Origin: Marilutibacter chinensis
GTDB lineage: Bacteria > Pseudomonadota > Gammaproteobacteria > Xanthomonadales > Xanthomonadaceae
Direction: 5' to 3'
NCBI RefSeq assembly: GCF_021725675.1
Contig: NZ_JAKJPO010000005.1
Coordinates: forward strand, 218,965-282,964
DNA: 64,000 nt
Part shown: one piece after another, positions 34,117 through 42,764 of the stretch
Numbering within the stretch: position 1 is the stretch's first letter
How the letters are laid out: every line of letters begins with the position of its first letter
Made by a program: the position numbers and the translations under genes
Notes under the pieces: generated by a model
Database searches by the model: none
The model's input: only the letters and a program-made list of their open reading frames with translations
What the model was told of the DNA's origin: nothing

Positions 34117-34248
34117 CGAAGCCCGTGGCCGGGCTTCGCAGCGATCAACCTGTTTTCTGCAGAGCGTGCTGTCGCGGAGTGTGCTGCCGAAGCGAGCGCG
34201 CTCGACCCCGCCCGGGCGGCTGCCGTCGCGGTCTCCGCCCGGCCGGCA

Positions 34249-35439
34249 TCAGCGGTTCTCGGGATCCGGACGTGCCTCGGCGGCCGGCTGTACCTTGTTG
34301 TTGATGGTGACCTCGGCATCGTTGCGCAGCTTGAGCAGGCCGCTGGTCGCGACCTCCTCGCCCGGCTTCAGGCCATCGACGACCGCGACCAGGTCGCCGC
34401 GGGTCGCGCCGGTGGTGATGAAGCGCTGGCTCACCGTCAGCTTGTCGCCGGTCAGCGGCTTGCCCTGCATGTCGGTCTCACCCTCGGCCCGCGGGGTCTT
34501 GCTGATCACGAACACCGCATTGCCGTAGGGATTGAAGCTGACCGCGGTCTGCGGAATCACCACGACCTCCTGCTCGCCGCCCAGGGCGAAGCCGACCTTG
34601 GCGAAGCTGCCCGGGCGCAGCGCCCGGTCGGGGTTCCGGAACGTGGCCTGGACCCTGAAGTTGCGGGTGTTGGGATCGATCCCCGGTTCGATCGCGGTGA
34701 TCTTGCCTTCGAACACCTGCCCCGGCAGCGCATCCACGGTCGCCTCGACCGTGCCGCCCTCGGCCACCTTGCCGGTCATCTGCTCGGGCAGGGTGAAGTC
34801 GAGATAGATCGGGTCCAGTTGCTGCAGGCTGACGATCGCAGTCCCCGGCGCGACGTACTGGCCCAGGTTGACCTTGCGGATGCCGAGCTCGCCGGAGAAC
34901 GGCGCCCGGATCGTCTTCTGCGCTATCAGTGCGCGCTGGGCGTCGACCTGCGCCTGCGCGGTGGCGGCGGCCGTGGCGCGCTGCTGCGCCTCGTCCTTCG
35001 ATACCAGCTGGTCGTTGGACAGCTGCGCCCAGCGGTCGCGCTGGGCCGCGGCCAGGCGCGCGGAGGCCTCCAGCGACTTCAGCGTCGCTTCCTCGTTGGC
35101 GGTGTTCAGCCGCACCAGCACCTCGCCGGCCTTGACCGGCTGGCCGGCCTCGAACTCGAGCGCACGGACCACGCCGCCGGACTCGGTGGTGACGTCGGTG
35201 CCGTTGACCGCGACGAAAGTGCCCACGGCTTCGCCGGAGTTGCTCCACTGCCGGGTTTCGGCAGCCTGCGCGCTGATCGCCACCGCCGGCTGCGGCATGT
35301 TGTCGAAGAACTTGTTGGTCTGCGCGGCGAAAAAGGCCTTGACCGCGAACACGCCGCCGAACACGACGAGTGCGCCGATCAGCATCAGGATCATGCGCTT
35401 GCGCGTGGAGGGGGGGCGCTTGCCTGCGGATTTCGACAT
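34249..35439 (-). CDS. RND periplasmic adaptor (membrane fusion protein)
   Basis: 396 residues from ATG at 35439. A basic N-terminus and one membrane anchor (MILMLIGALVVFGGVFAVKAF) hold it in the inner membrane; there is no lipobox. Lipoyl halves (VRALEFEAGQPVKAGEVLVR and TIRAPFSGELGIRKVNLGQY) flank a short helical hairpin; a beta barrel follows (GNAVFVISK). It precedes the pump gene in the same orientation and should link that pump to an outer-membrane channel. Longer upstream in-frame starts lack family features. Confidence 0.93.
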   Translation of the reverse strand: MSKSAGKRPPSTRKRMILMLIGALVVFGGVFAVKAFFAAQTNKFFDNMPQPAVAISAQAAETRQWSNSGEAVGTFVAVNGTDVTTESGGVVRALEFEAGQPVKAGEVLVRLNTANEEATLKSLEASARLAAAQRDRWAQLSNDQLVSKDEAQQRATAAATAQAQVDAQRALIAQKTIRAPFSGELGIRKVNLGQYVAPGTAIVSLQQLDPIYLDFTLPEQMTGKVAEGGTVEATVDALPGQVFEGKITAIEPGIDPNTRNFRVQATFRNPDRALRPGSFAKVGFALGGEQEVVVIPQTAVSFNPYGNAVFVISKTPRAEGETDMQGKPLTGDKLTVSQRFITTGATRGDLVAVVDGLKPGEEVATSGLLKLRNDAEVTINNKVQPAAEARPDPENR

Positions 35440-35850
35440 GGGGGCCTCGGGCGGTTGGACGCCGGTGACGGCGGGGAGGAGGGCATGGTCCGGGAGGAGG
35501 CGACCGGGAGCCACCCCCAAAAGTTTATTGAACCAGCAGGTGCAGAATTGTGGAGCAAGTACCCGTCCGGGTCGAACCGGGCCGGATCGGGCCGAGCCGG
35601 TGACCCCGACAGGGCCGGCAAGCCGACGTCGGGATCGCCGGGCGGCTCGTGACGGTATGTGAACAGGTCGCTTCGTAGGCTGGCGCAGTGGGGTCGGCCG
35701 GTTTGCGCGGCGTGGCCGTTCGCCGTCGTTCATCGCCCGTTGGCGTTGCGACGGTCCGGGGAGCGTCGTCGCAATGCTAAACTGGTCAGTTCAAGAATTA
35801 CAAATCTGCCCGGGCACACGCTGCTCTCGATGACGGAATCCGGAGTCTCC
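35440..35850. other. Divergent promoter region between two RND operons
   Basis: About 410 bases separate the starts of two divergent RND adaptor genes. No gene is recognised. It holds a short palindrome at 35780-35791. A region with less GC around 35515-35560 may carry the promoter of the minus-strand operon, but no clear -35/-10 pair was found. Confidence 0.4.
35780..35791. promoter_or_regulatory. AACTGGTCAGTT palindrome, possible repressor operator
   Basis: Arms AACTG/CAGTT with a two-base spacer, 60 bases before the plus-strand adaptor start. TetR-type repressors of RND pumps often bind related palindromes in adaptor promoters, but no regulator gene is in the window, so this is suggestive only. 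Confidence 0.4.
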
Positions 35851-37113
35851 ATGATCATGAACCTGCGTCCGGCGGTGCTTGCCGCCCTGTTGGCCCTCGC
35901 CGTCTCGGCCTGTGGCGACGATCAACAGGCCGCTGGCGGCCCGCCCCCGCCAGAGCTGGGCGTGATCACCGTGCAGCCGGGCGAGGTGCCGCTGGAGAAG
36001 GATCTGGTCGGCCGGCTGGCGCCGTTCCGCAGTGCCGACGTGCGCGCCCGCGTGCCCGGTGTGCTGCAGCAGCGTGTGTACGAAGAAGGCACCGACGTGA
36101 AGGAAGGCCAGGTGCTGTTCCGGATCGACCCGGCCCAGTTGCAGGCGGCCGTCGGCCAGGCCCAGGCTTCGCTGGCTGCCGCCCAGGCCAACTACGCCAA
36201 TGCCAAGGTCGCCGCCGACCGCGCTCGCACCCTGGCACCGCAGAAGTTCGTCTCCCAGGCCGACCTGGACAACGCGCTGGCCGCCGAGCGCAGCGCCGGC
36301 GCCGCGGTCAAGCAGGCCGAAGCCGCGTTGGAGAACGCCCGCATCAACCTCGGTTACGCCACCGTGCGCGCGCCGATCGACGGCCGTGCCGGCAAGCAGC
36401 AGGTCACCGAGGGCGCACTGGTCGGCCAGGGCACCGCGACCCTGCTGACCACGGTCGACCAGATCGACCCGCTGTACGTGAACTTCTCGTTGAGCGTGTC
36501 CGAGCTCGACCAGGTACGGCGGGCGATGGCGGGCCACAGTGCGGAAGAGGCCAGGGTGCAGGTGTTCCTGCCCGATGGCAGCGCCTATGCGCATACCGGC
36601 ACCATCGACTTCTCCGGCGATGTCGTCGATCCGGCCACCGGCGCGGTCGCGCTGCGTGCGCACCTGCCCAATCCCGACCGCAGTCTGCTGCCGGGTACCT
36701 ACGTGACCCTGAAGGCGACGATGGGCGTGCAGTCGGACGCGGTCCGGGTGCCGCAGGCGGCGCTGCAGCGCGATGGCCAGGGCGCCTACGTGCTGGTGGT
36801 CGGCGCCGACGACACCGTCGTGCGCAAGGACGTCGTCGCCAGCCGCACGATGGGCAGCGACTGGGTGATCGGCGGCGGGCTGGCCGCCGGCGATCGCGTC
36901 GTCGTGTCCGGCATCCAGCGCGCCCAGCCGGGCCAGCCGGCCAAAGCGGTGCCGTGGCAGCCGCCGACCGAAGCCGGGCAAGCGCCTCCCGCCCCGACCG
37001 GGAATCCGGCCGCAGCGCCTGCCGATGCCGGCCAGCCCGGCAGCGAGGATGCCGCCGAACAGGCTCCCTCCTCGCCGGCCGGCAATGGCAACGACACTTC
37101 CGGCGAAGGCTGA
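35851..37113 (+). CDS. RND periplasmic adaptor lipoprotein (MexA/AcrA type)
   Basis: 420 residues from ATG at 35851, chosen for GGAG five bases upstream and because it gives a short lipoprotein signal (ALLALAVSAC, cysteine at about residue 20). Lipoyl halves (ARVPGVLQQRVYEEGTDVKE, TVRAPIDGRAGKQQVTEGAL), a helical hairpin between them, and barrel/membrane-proximal domains follow. The last 55 residues are Pro/Ala-rich and probably disordered. It is followed nine bases later by its pump gene, a MexAB-like pair without its own outer-membrane factor. Confidence 0.94.
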   Translation: MIMNLRPAVLAALLALAVSACGDDQQAAGGPPPPELGVITVQPGEVPLEKDLVGRLAPFRSADVRARVPGVLQQRVYEEGTDVKEGQVLFRIDPAQLQAAVGQAQASLAAAQANYANAKVAADRARTLAPQKFVSQADLDNALAAERSAGAAVKQAEAALENARINLGYATVRAPIDGRAGKQQVTEGALVGQGTATLLTTVDQIDPLYVNFSLSVSELDQVRRAMAGHSAEEARVQVFLPDGSAYAHTGTIDFSGDVVDPATGAVALRAHLPNPDRSLLPGTYVTLKATMGVQSDAVRVPQAALQRDGQGAYVLVVGADDTVVRKDVVASRTMGSDWVIGGGLAAGDRVVVSGIQRAQPGQPAKAVPWQPPTEAGQAPPAPTGNPAAAPADAGQPGSEDAAEQAPSSPAGNGNDTSGEG

Positions 37114-37122
37114 TCCCCCGCC

Positions 37123-40100
37123 ATGTCCAGATTCTTCATCAACCACCCGGTCTTCTCCTGGGTCGTCGCGATCCTGATCTCGCTGGCCGGCGTGCTGGCG
37201 ATCTTCAACCTCGGCGTCGAGTCGTATCCGAACATCGCGCCGCCGCAGGTGATCGTCTCGGCCAGCTATCCGGGCGCGAGCGCGGAAACCACCGAGGGCG
37301 CGGTCACCCAGGTGATCGAGCAACAGCTGACGGGTATCGACAATCTCGACTACTTCAGCTCCTCGTCCAGCGCGTCGGGCGGCAGTTCGATCACGCTGAC
37401 CTTCAAGCCCGGCACCGACCCCGACATCGCCCAGGTGCAGGTGCAGAACAAGGTGGCGCTGGCGACCCCCCGGTTGCCGTCGGAAGTCACCCAGCAGGGC
37501 GTGGTGGTGGCCAAGGCCAACTCCGGCTTCCTGATGGTGGTCGCGGTGCGCTCGGACAACCCGGGCGTCGACCGCAACGCGCTCAACGACCTGATCGGTT
37601 CGCGGGTGATCGACCAGATATCGCGCGTGCCCGGCGTCGGCAGCACCCAGCAGTTCGGCAGTTCCTACGCGATGAACATCTGGCTGGACGCCGACAAGCT
37701 GCGTGGCTTCGGACTGTCGGCCAGCCAGGTGCTGGCGGCGGTGCGAGGGCAGAATGTGCAGTTCGCGGCAGGCTCGATCGGCTCCGAGCCGTCGCCGCCG
37801 GGCCAGGGTTTCACCGCCACGGTGTCGGCCGAGGGCCGTTTCAGTACGCCCGGGCAGTTCGGCAACATCCTGCTGCGCGCGAACGAGGACGGCACCACCG
37901 TGCGCCTGGCCGACGTCGCCCGGATCGAGCTGGGCGCGCAGTCGTACGGCTTCGACAGCCAGTGGAACGGTACCCCGACCGGCGCGTTCGCGATCCAGCT
38001 GAGCCCTGGCGCGAACGCGCTGGGCGTCGCCGAGGCGGTCAAGGCGCGGATGGCCGAGCTGGAGCCGACCTTCCCGCAGGGGGTGAGCTGGTTCATTCCG
38101 TACGACAGCTCGACCTTCGTCGAGGTCTCGATCGAGGAGGTCGTGCACACCCTGCTCGAGGCGATCGTGCTGGTATTCCTGGTGATGTTGATCTTCCTGC
38201 AGAACTTCCGCGCGACGATCATCCCGACCCTGGTCATCCCGATCGCACTGCTGGGCACGTTCCTGGGCATGTACGTGATCGGCTTCACCATCAACCAGCT
38301 GACCCTGTTCGGCATGGTGCTGGCGATCGGCATCGTCGTCGACGACGCGATCGTGGTGATCGAGAACGTCGAGCGGCTGATGACCGAGGAGGGGCTGTCG
38401 CCGAAGGACGCGACGGTCAAGGCGATGGGCCAGATCAGCGGTGCGGTGGTCGCGATCACCGTGGTGCTGGCGGCGGTGTTCATCCCCTCGGCGTTCCAGG
38501 GCGGCTCGGCCGGCGAGATCTACAAGCAGTTCGCGCTGACCATCGCGACCTCGATGGCGTTCTCGGCTTTCCTGGCGCTGACCTTCACCCCGGCCCTGTG
38601 CGCGACGATGCTCAAGCCAACCCATCACGGGAAGAAGAACATCGTCTTCCGTGCGTTCGACTGGGGTTACGGCAAGGTCGCCAGCACCTATGTCGGTCAT
38701 ATCACCGGCGCGATCCGCCATGCGCCGCGCTGGATGATGGTGTTCGCGCTGCTGGCGGTACTGTGCGGGTTCTTCTTCACCCGCATGCCCGGCAGCTTCC
38801 TGCCGGAAGAGGACCAGGGCTATGCGATCGGACTGGTGCAGCTGCCGCCCGGCGCGACCCTGGAACGCACCAAGGAGGTGTTCGTCCAGGTACGCGAGAC
38901 ACTGGAGCAGCAGGAAGGCTACGAGGGCATGATGCAGGTGGCCGGCTTCAGCTTCGTCGGCCGCGGCGAGAACGTGGGCCTGGCGTTCATCCGGCTCAAG
39001 CCCTGGGACGAGCGCGACGTCACCGCGACCGAGTTCATCAAGAGCGCGAACCAGGCGCTGTACGGCATCCGCGACGCGCAGATCTTCGTGATCAACATGC
39101 CGACGGTCAGCGGACTGGGCGCATTCGGCGGCTTCGACATGTACCTGCAGGACCGTGCCGGCAACGGCCGCGACGCCCTGGCGCAGGCACGCAACACCCT
39201 GCTCGGCAAGGCTGCGGAGGATCCGGCATTGACCGCTGTGCGGCCGAACACGCTGGAGCCGGCACCGCAGCTCAAGCTCGACGTCGACCGCGTGCAGGCG
39301 CAGGCGATGGGGCTGTCGGTGAACGATATCTACAACGCGATCCAGCTGATGCTGGCGCCGGTGTACGTCAACGACTTCACCGACCAGGGCCGGGTCAAGC
39401 GGGTGACGATGCAGGCCGATGCCCAGTTCCGCACCGGACCGGAATCGCTGGCGCGCTTCTACACGCCCAGCCCGCTGTTCGACCCGGCCGGCGGTGTGGA
39501 TGCGACCACCGGTGCGATGGTGCCGCTGGCCAACGTGGTCAAGAGCCGGTGGGTGATGGCCTCGCCGGCGCTGAACCGCTACAACGGCTACGCCGCGGTC
39601 GAGATCGTCGGTTCGCAGGCGCCGGGGCACAGCTCGGGCGAGGCGATGGACGCGATGGAGCGGATCGTCGACACCCAGCTGCCGGAAGGCTTCGGCTACG
39701 ACTGGACCGGCCAGTCCTACCAGGAAATCATCTCCGGCAACCAGGCGCCGATGCTGATGGCGCTGTCGATCCTGGTGGTGTTCCTGTGCCTGGCCGCGTT
39801 GTACGAGAGCTGGTCGGTGCCGGTCGCGGTGTTGCTGGTGGTGCCGCTGGGCGTGCTCGGTGCGGTGCTGTTCTCGCTGCTGCGCGACCTGCCCAACGAC
39901 ATCTACTTCAAGATCGGCCTGATCACGGTGATCGGCCTGGCGGCGAAGAACGCGATCCTGATCATCGAGTTCGCGATCGAGCAGCGGCTGGAGGGCAAGA
40001 CACTGCGCGAGGCGACGATCGAGGCCTGCAAGCTGCGCTTCCGCCCGATCCTGATGACCTCGTTCGCGTTCATCCTCGGCGTGGTGCCGCTGGCGATCTC

Positions 40101-40266
40101 CAGTGGCGCGGGCGCGAACGCGCGGCATGCGATCGGTACCGGCGTGATCGGCGGCATGATCTTCGCGACCTTCCTCGGCGTGCTGTTCATTCCGATCTTC
40201 TATGTCGTCGTCCGTCGCCTGCTCGGCGACAGGCTCGACGAGAAGCCGGACCTGGCCCACGACTGA
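37123..40266 (+). CDS. RND multidrug efflux pump (MexB/AcrB type, HAE1)
   Basis: 1047 residues, the usual HAE1 length. It starts MSRFFINHPVFSWVVAILIS. TM4 carries LAIGIVVDDAIVVIENVERL with the proton-relay Asp pair; TM10 has the Lys in GLAAKNAILIIEFA. Porter-domain motifs FGGFDMYLQDR and QEIISGNQAP resemble MexB/AcrB. It exports hydrophobic and amphiphilic compounds from the periplasm with the adjoining lipoprotein adaptor. It differs clearly from the divergent pump at 30863, so the two are separate systems, not a heteromer. Confidence 0.97.
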   Translation: MSRFFINHPVFSWVVAILISLAGVLAIFNLGVESYPNIAPPQVIVSASYPGASAETTEGAVTQVIEQQLTGIDNLDYFSSSSSASGGSSITLTFKPGTDPDIAQVQVQNKVALATPRLPSEVTQQGVVVAKANSGFLMVVAVRSDNPGVDRNALNDLIGSRVIDQISRVPGVGSTQQFGSSYAMNIWLDADKLRGFGLSASQVLAAVRGQNVQFAAGSIGSEPSPPGQGFTATVSAEGRFSTPGQFGNILLRANEDGTTVRLADVARIELGAQSYGFDSQWNGTPTGAFAIQLSPGANALGVAEAVKARMAELEPTFPQGVSWFIPYDSSTFVEVSIEEVVHTLLEAIVLVFLVMLIFLQNFRATIIPTLVIPIALLGTFLGMYVIGFTINQLTLFGMVLAIGIVVDDAIVVIENVERLMTEEGLSPKDATVKAMGQISGAVVAITVVLAAVFIPSAFQGGSAGEIYKQFALTIATSMAFSAFLALTFTPALCATMLKPTHHGKKNIVFRAFDWGYGKVASTYVGHITGAIRHAPRWMMVFALLAVLCGFFFTRMPGSFLPEEDQGYAIGLVQLPPGATLERTKEVFVQVRETLEQQEGYEGMMQVAGFSFVGRGENVGLAFIRLKPWDERDVTATEFIKSANQALYGIRDAQIFVINMPTVSGLGAFGGFDMYLQDRAGNGRDALAQARNTLLGKAAEDPALTAVRPNTLEPAPQLKLDVDRVQAQAMGLSVNDIYNAIQLMLAPVYVNDFTDQGRVKRVTMQADAQFRTGPESLARFYTPSPLFDPAGGVDATTGAMVPLANVVKSRWVMASPALNRYNGYAAVEIVGSQAPGHSSGEAMDAMERIVDTQLPEGFGYDWTGQSYQEIISGNQAPMLMALSILVVFLCLAALYESWSVPVAVLLVVPLGVLGAVLFSLLRDLPNDIYFKIGLITVIGLAAKNAILIIEFAIEQRLEGKTLREATIEACKLRFRPILMTSFAFILGVVPLAISSGAGANARHAIGTGVIGGMIFATFLGVLFIPIFYVVVRRLLGDRLDEKPDLAHD

Positions 40267-40344
40267 TCCGGTCGGACGACGGTTGCAGCGACGGACCCGC
40301 CCATCTGGCGGGTTCGTCGTTTGCGCGCCCCCTCTCGTGTTCAA

Positions 40345-40365
40345 GCGCGGCTCACGCCGCTCCTA
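40345..40365 (-). repeat. GTAG-type REP palindrome (partial)
   Basis: On the minus strand it reads TAGGAGCGGCGTGAGCCGCG, the REP core lacking its first G. It lies 20 bases from four-hairpin repeat copy E, downstream of the RND pump gene. Confidence 0.7.
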
Positions 40366-40386
40366 GGAGATGCGGTACAGCACTGG

Positions 40387-40509
40387 CCCAGCCCCTTGAG
40401 TCAGGGGGCGATTCGTGCCGCAGGCACGAATGGGGGTATGGAAGCGCAACGGTGGGGCCCGAGGTTTGCGCAGCAGACTTTGGGAGATATCCGGGCGCAG
40501 CCGGGTATC
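40387..40509 (+). repeat. Four-hairpin intergenic repeat, copy E
   Basis: Same order of stems. The second hairpin is ATTCGTGCC/GGCACGAAT where copy A has ATTCGCGCC/GGCGCGAAT: a C-to-T change on one arm is matched by G-to-A on the other. In the third stem A-to-G in GCAGACTTT leaves a G-T wobble. It lies between the RND pump and the convergent phasin gene and is flanked by REP palindromes on both sides. Confidence 0.88.
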
Positions 40510-40517
40510 GCTCCCCT

Positions 40518-40585
40518 GTAGGAGCGGCGCAAGCCGCGACCGGGCCTTCCCAAGAAAGCCCTATCGCGGCTCACGCCGCTCCTAC
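40518..40585. repeat. Inverted pair of GTAG-type REP palindromes
   Basis: Plus-strand GTAGGAGCGGCGCAAGCCGC (from 40518) and minus-strand GTAGGAGCGGCGTGAGCCGC (from 40585) face each other across about 22 bases, a BIME-like pair. It lies between repeat copy E and the phasin terminator. Confidence 0.8.
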
Positions 40586-40618
40586 GAGAATCGCAACGTG
40601 GCGGGATCGCGCGGGCAC

Positions 40619-40650
40619 AAAAAAACCGGCAGCCGAAGCTGCCGGTTTCG
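40619..40650 (-). terminator. Intrinsic terminator of the phasin gene
   Basis: On the minus strand AACCGGCAGC/GCTGCCGG with a TTCG tetraloop is followed by a run of seven T, 52 bases after the phasin stop codon. Typical strong rho-independent terminator. Confidence 0.92.
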
Positions 40651-40701
40651 TCCAGCGGGACCGGGGGGAGAGAGGGACCCGGTCCGTGCGGATCAGTGCG
40701 C

Positions 40702-41100
40702 TTACTTGGCGGCCTTGGCAGCGGCCTTGGTCGCCTTCTCGACGTTGTCCTGGGCGGTCTTGGCGGCCGACTCGAACTGGCTCTTGGCCAGCTCGGCGAT
40801 CGCCTCGTTGGCCTTCAGGGTGCGGCCGATCGCTTCCTGGCCGGTGGTGACGGCGCGCTCGACGTTCTCTCGCGCGACCTGCACGCCCTTCGGCCAAAGG
40901 GTCTTGAGGCTGTCGAAGTCGCGGGCCTCGGTGGCCTCCTCGAAGAACGCGAAGGTGGCGGTGGCCCGCTCCTCGAGCGCGGCCAGCTGCATGCCGAACA
41001 GCGCCTCGACGTTCTCCAGGGCCAGGCGATTGGCCTGGGCGGCGGTGTCCGCGAACTGGCGTGTCGCGGCGACGATCTGCTCGTTGAACTGCGGGTACAT
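40702..41100 (-). CDS. Phasin-family protein (polyhydroxyalkanoate granule associated)
   Basis: 132 residues from ATG at 41100, with AGGAG eight bases upstream. Almost wholly amphipathic helix: MYPQFNEQIVAATRQFADTA, ALENVEALFGMQLAALEERA, KTLWPKGVQVARENVERAVT and a Lys/Ala-rich tail. This matches the Phasin_2-type profile. Phasins coat PHA granules; some also act in stress protection. No PHA synthase is in the window. A palindrome upstream resembles PhaR boxes. Strong terminator downstream. Confidence 0.92.
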   Translation of the reverse strand: MYPQFNEQIVAATRQFADTAAQANRLALENVEALFGMQLAALEERATATFAFFEEATEARDFDSLKTLWPKGVQVARENVERAVTTGQEAIGRTLKANEAIAELAKSQFESAAKTAQDNVEKATKAAAKAAK

Positions 41101-41162
41101 GTCGTTCTCCTGCACGGGTTCGCCGACGGAATGTCGGTTTGTGCGGTGCAGCATAGGACGTC

Positions 41163-41183
41163 TATTGTTGCATTGCAACAATA
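41163..41183. promoter_or_regulatory. Perfect palindrome upstream of the phasin gene, PhaR-box-like
   Basis: Arms TATTGTTGC and GCAACAATA around ATT, nine paired bases, 63-83 bases before the phasin start. Known PhaR repressor sites in front of phasin genes are TGC-rich palindromes of similar form (for example CTGC-N3-GCAG). The match is by pattern; no phaR gene is in the window. Confidence 0.6.
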
Positions 41184-41274
41184 TCGGAATGACCGGGAAG
41201 TTACGGTTCAGCCGGCAGAGGGCTCGGCGGCAGGCTGAATGGGGGGCGGCGCCTGGCCCGGCCCGATCAGGCCC

Positions 41275-41628
41275 TCAGCCGCGGTAGCGGCAGCCCGAGG
41301 TGCAGGTCTCGTGGACGACGACCTCGCTCAGCAGCGGCAGGTCGGGCTTGAGCCGCTCCCAGATCCATACCGCGAGGCGCTCGCTGGTCGGATTCTCCAA
41401 CCCGTCGATCTCGTTCAGGTAATGGTGGTCGAGCTGGTCGTACAGCGGCTGGAACGCGCTCTTCACGTCCGCGAAGTCCATCACCCAGCCGGCCTGGGGG
41501 TCCAGTTCGCCGGAGAGGTGGATCTCGATCCGGAACGAATGGCCATGCAGGCGCGCGCACTTGTGTCCGGCCGGGACGTTCGGCAGCCGGTGCGCGGCCT
41601 CGATGGTGAAGACCTTGAAGATGTCCAT
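41275..41628 (-). CDS. queD: 6-carboxy-5,6,7,8-tetrahydropterin synthase
   Basis: 117 residues, typical for QueD/PTPS-I. Zinc ligands H13 ([10 protein letters not shown]), H28 and H30 (LHGHSF); catalytic C24 in [33 protein letters not shown] (His) and [12 protein letters not shown] (Glu) complete the active site. It makes the pterin precursor of queuosine for tRNA in the cytoplasm. The other que genes are not in the window. Transcribed away from the peptide cluster. Confidence 0.95.
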   Translation of the reverse strand: MDIFKVFTIEAAHRLPNVPAGHKCARLHGHSFRIEIHLSGELDPQAGWVMDFADVKSAFQPLYDQLDHHYLNEIDGLENPTSERLAVWIWERLKPDLPLLSEVVVHETCTSGCRYRG

Positions 41629-41929
41629 GAAGAGGAACCTCGGGCGGGCCGGCGCGCCGCCTGCAGACGCAAGTGGAAGCGACGGAGGCCGGACCAGAAA
41701 AGACGGGGCCCGCGCGGGCGCGGGCCGGAATGCGTTCGCCGCGCGCCCGACCGGCCGCGCCGATGGCCGAGACTGCGAACCAGGCTCCGGCTGCCGGTCG
41801 CATTATGAGAAAGTGGCCATGACGTGTCCAGGCGAGGACCGGGGCAGGCGGCGCGACGGGGGTTCCGTTCGCTCCGGACGTAGCCGGCTCGCAGGCACAT
41901 GCAGACAGGGCAAACGGGACCACGCGCGC
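41629..41929. other. Divergent gap between queD and the phosphopantetheinyl transferase gene
   Basis: About 300 bases with no recognised gene. An in-frame ATG at 41819 could extend the transferase by 37 residues, but that extension (Arg/Gly-rich) lacks family resemblance. No clear promoter or operator was found. Confidence 0.4.
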
Positions 41930-42715
41930 ATGACGACACCGCTCGATGCCGGACCGGCCCCGCATGCCGGATCGGCCCCGCAAGGGCACTACCGCGACCG
42001 CCCCGCGGCCGAACTGGAGCCGCTGCTGTCGGACTCGGCTCCGGGATTGTCGTGGCATGCGGTCGGCTTCGACGGCGAGTGCCCGTTCGCGATGTTCGAG
42101 GGGCACCTGCCGGCCGACATGCGACGGATCAGTCCCAAGCGGATCACCGAGTTCCTCGCTGGACGCTACTGCGCTGAGCGTGCGCTGGCCCTTGCCGGCG
42201 GCCGCGCCGGGCAGTGGCTGCCGCGCGGCGAAGATCGCCTCCCGGTCTGGCCACCAGGGTGGACCGGTTCGATCAGCCATGCCAATGGCATTGCTGCTTC
42301 CGCAGTCGTCGCCAGCGCGCCGGGGCGGGTGCTGGGGCTGGACGTGGAGCGATGGGTGGAGCCGGACCAGGCCATGCAGATCCAGGCGATGATCGCGACC
42401 CCGGGAGAGCTGTCGCTGTTGTCGATGCTGCCACCGGAGCGCGCGCTGATCGTGCTGTTCTCGGCCAAGGAGGCGCTGTTCAAGGCCCTGTACCGACAGG
42501 CGCAGCGCTTCATGGAATTCTCCGCGGCACGCCTGGTCGGCGTCGCCGACGGCGAACTGATGCTGCAACTGAGCGAACGCTGGAGCGAGGACTGGGCCCG
42601 GGGCATGCTCCTGCCGGTCCGATACCTGCCGATGGACACGCACGTGTTCACCGCGGTGTCGATCGATTCGGGTGTCGCCCCGGCCAGCTCGGCCTCGGCC
42701 CGGGACCGCCCCTGA
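41930..42715 (+). CDS. 4'-phosphopantetheinyl transferase (EntD/Sfp superfamily)
   Basis: 261 residues from ATG at 41930. Motifs in order: RRISPKRITEFLAGRYCAERAL, a substrate-binding loop GSISHANGIAAS, the Mg-binding GLDVER, and FSAKEALFKALY. The form of the motifs is that of EntD-like enzymes. It attaches phosphopantetheine to the Ser of carrier domains, here presumably S1019 and S2111 of NRPS1 and S1061 of NRPS2. It is convergent with the ABC exporter gene, 49 bases between stops, marking the left edge of the peptide locus. Confidence 0.93.
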   Translation: MTTPLDAGPAPHAGSAPQGHYRDRPAAELEPLLSDSAPGLSWHAVGFDGECPFAMFEGHLPADMRRISPKRITEFLAGRYCAERALALAGGRAGQWLPRGEDRLPVWPPGWTGSISHANGIAASAVVASAPGRVLGLDVERWVEPDQAMQIQAMIATPGELSLLSMLPPERALIVLFSAKEALFKALYRQAQRFMEFSAARLVGVADGELMLQLSERWSEDWARGMLLPVRYLPMDTHVFTAVSIDSGVAPASSASARDRP

Positions 42716-42764
42716 CGGCAGGGCGGCCGAAGCGCGCGTCGTGCATCGCGCGCTTCCTGACGCA

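Noticed and set aside
35791-40344. Very long antisense open frame (over 1500 codons) opposite the RND adaptor and pump genes
   Set aside because: Its translation is Arg/His/Asp-rich with no domains and is explained by third-position GC bias of the real genes on the other strand.
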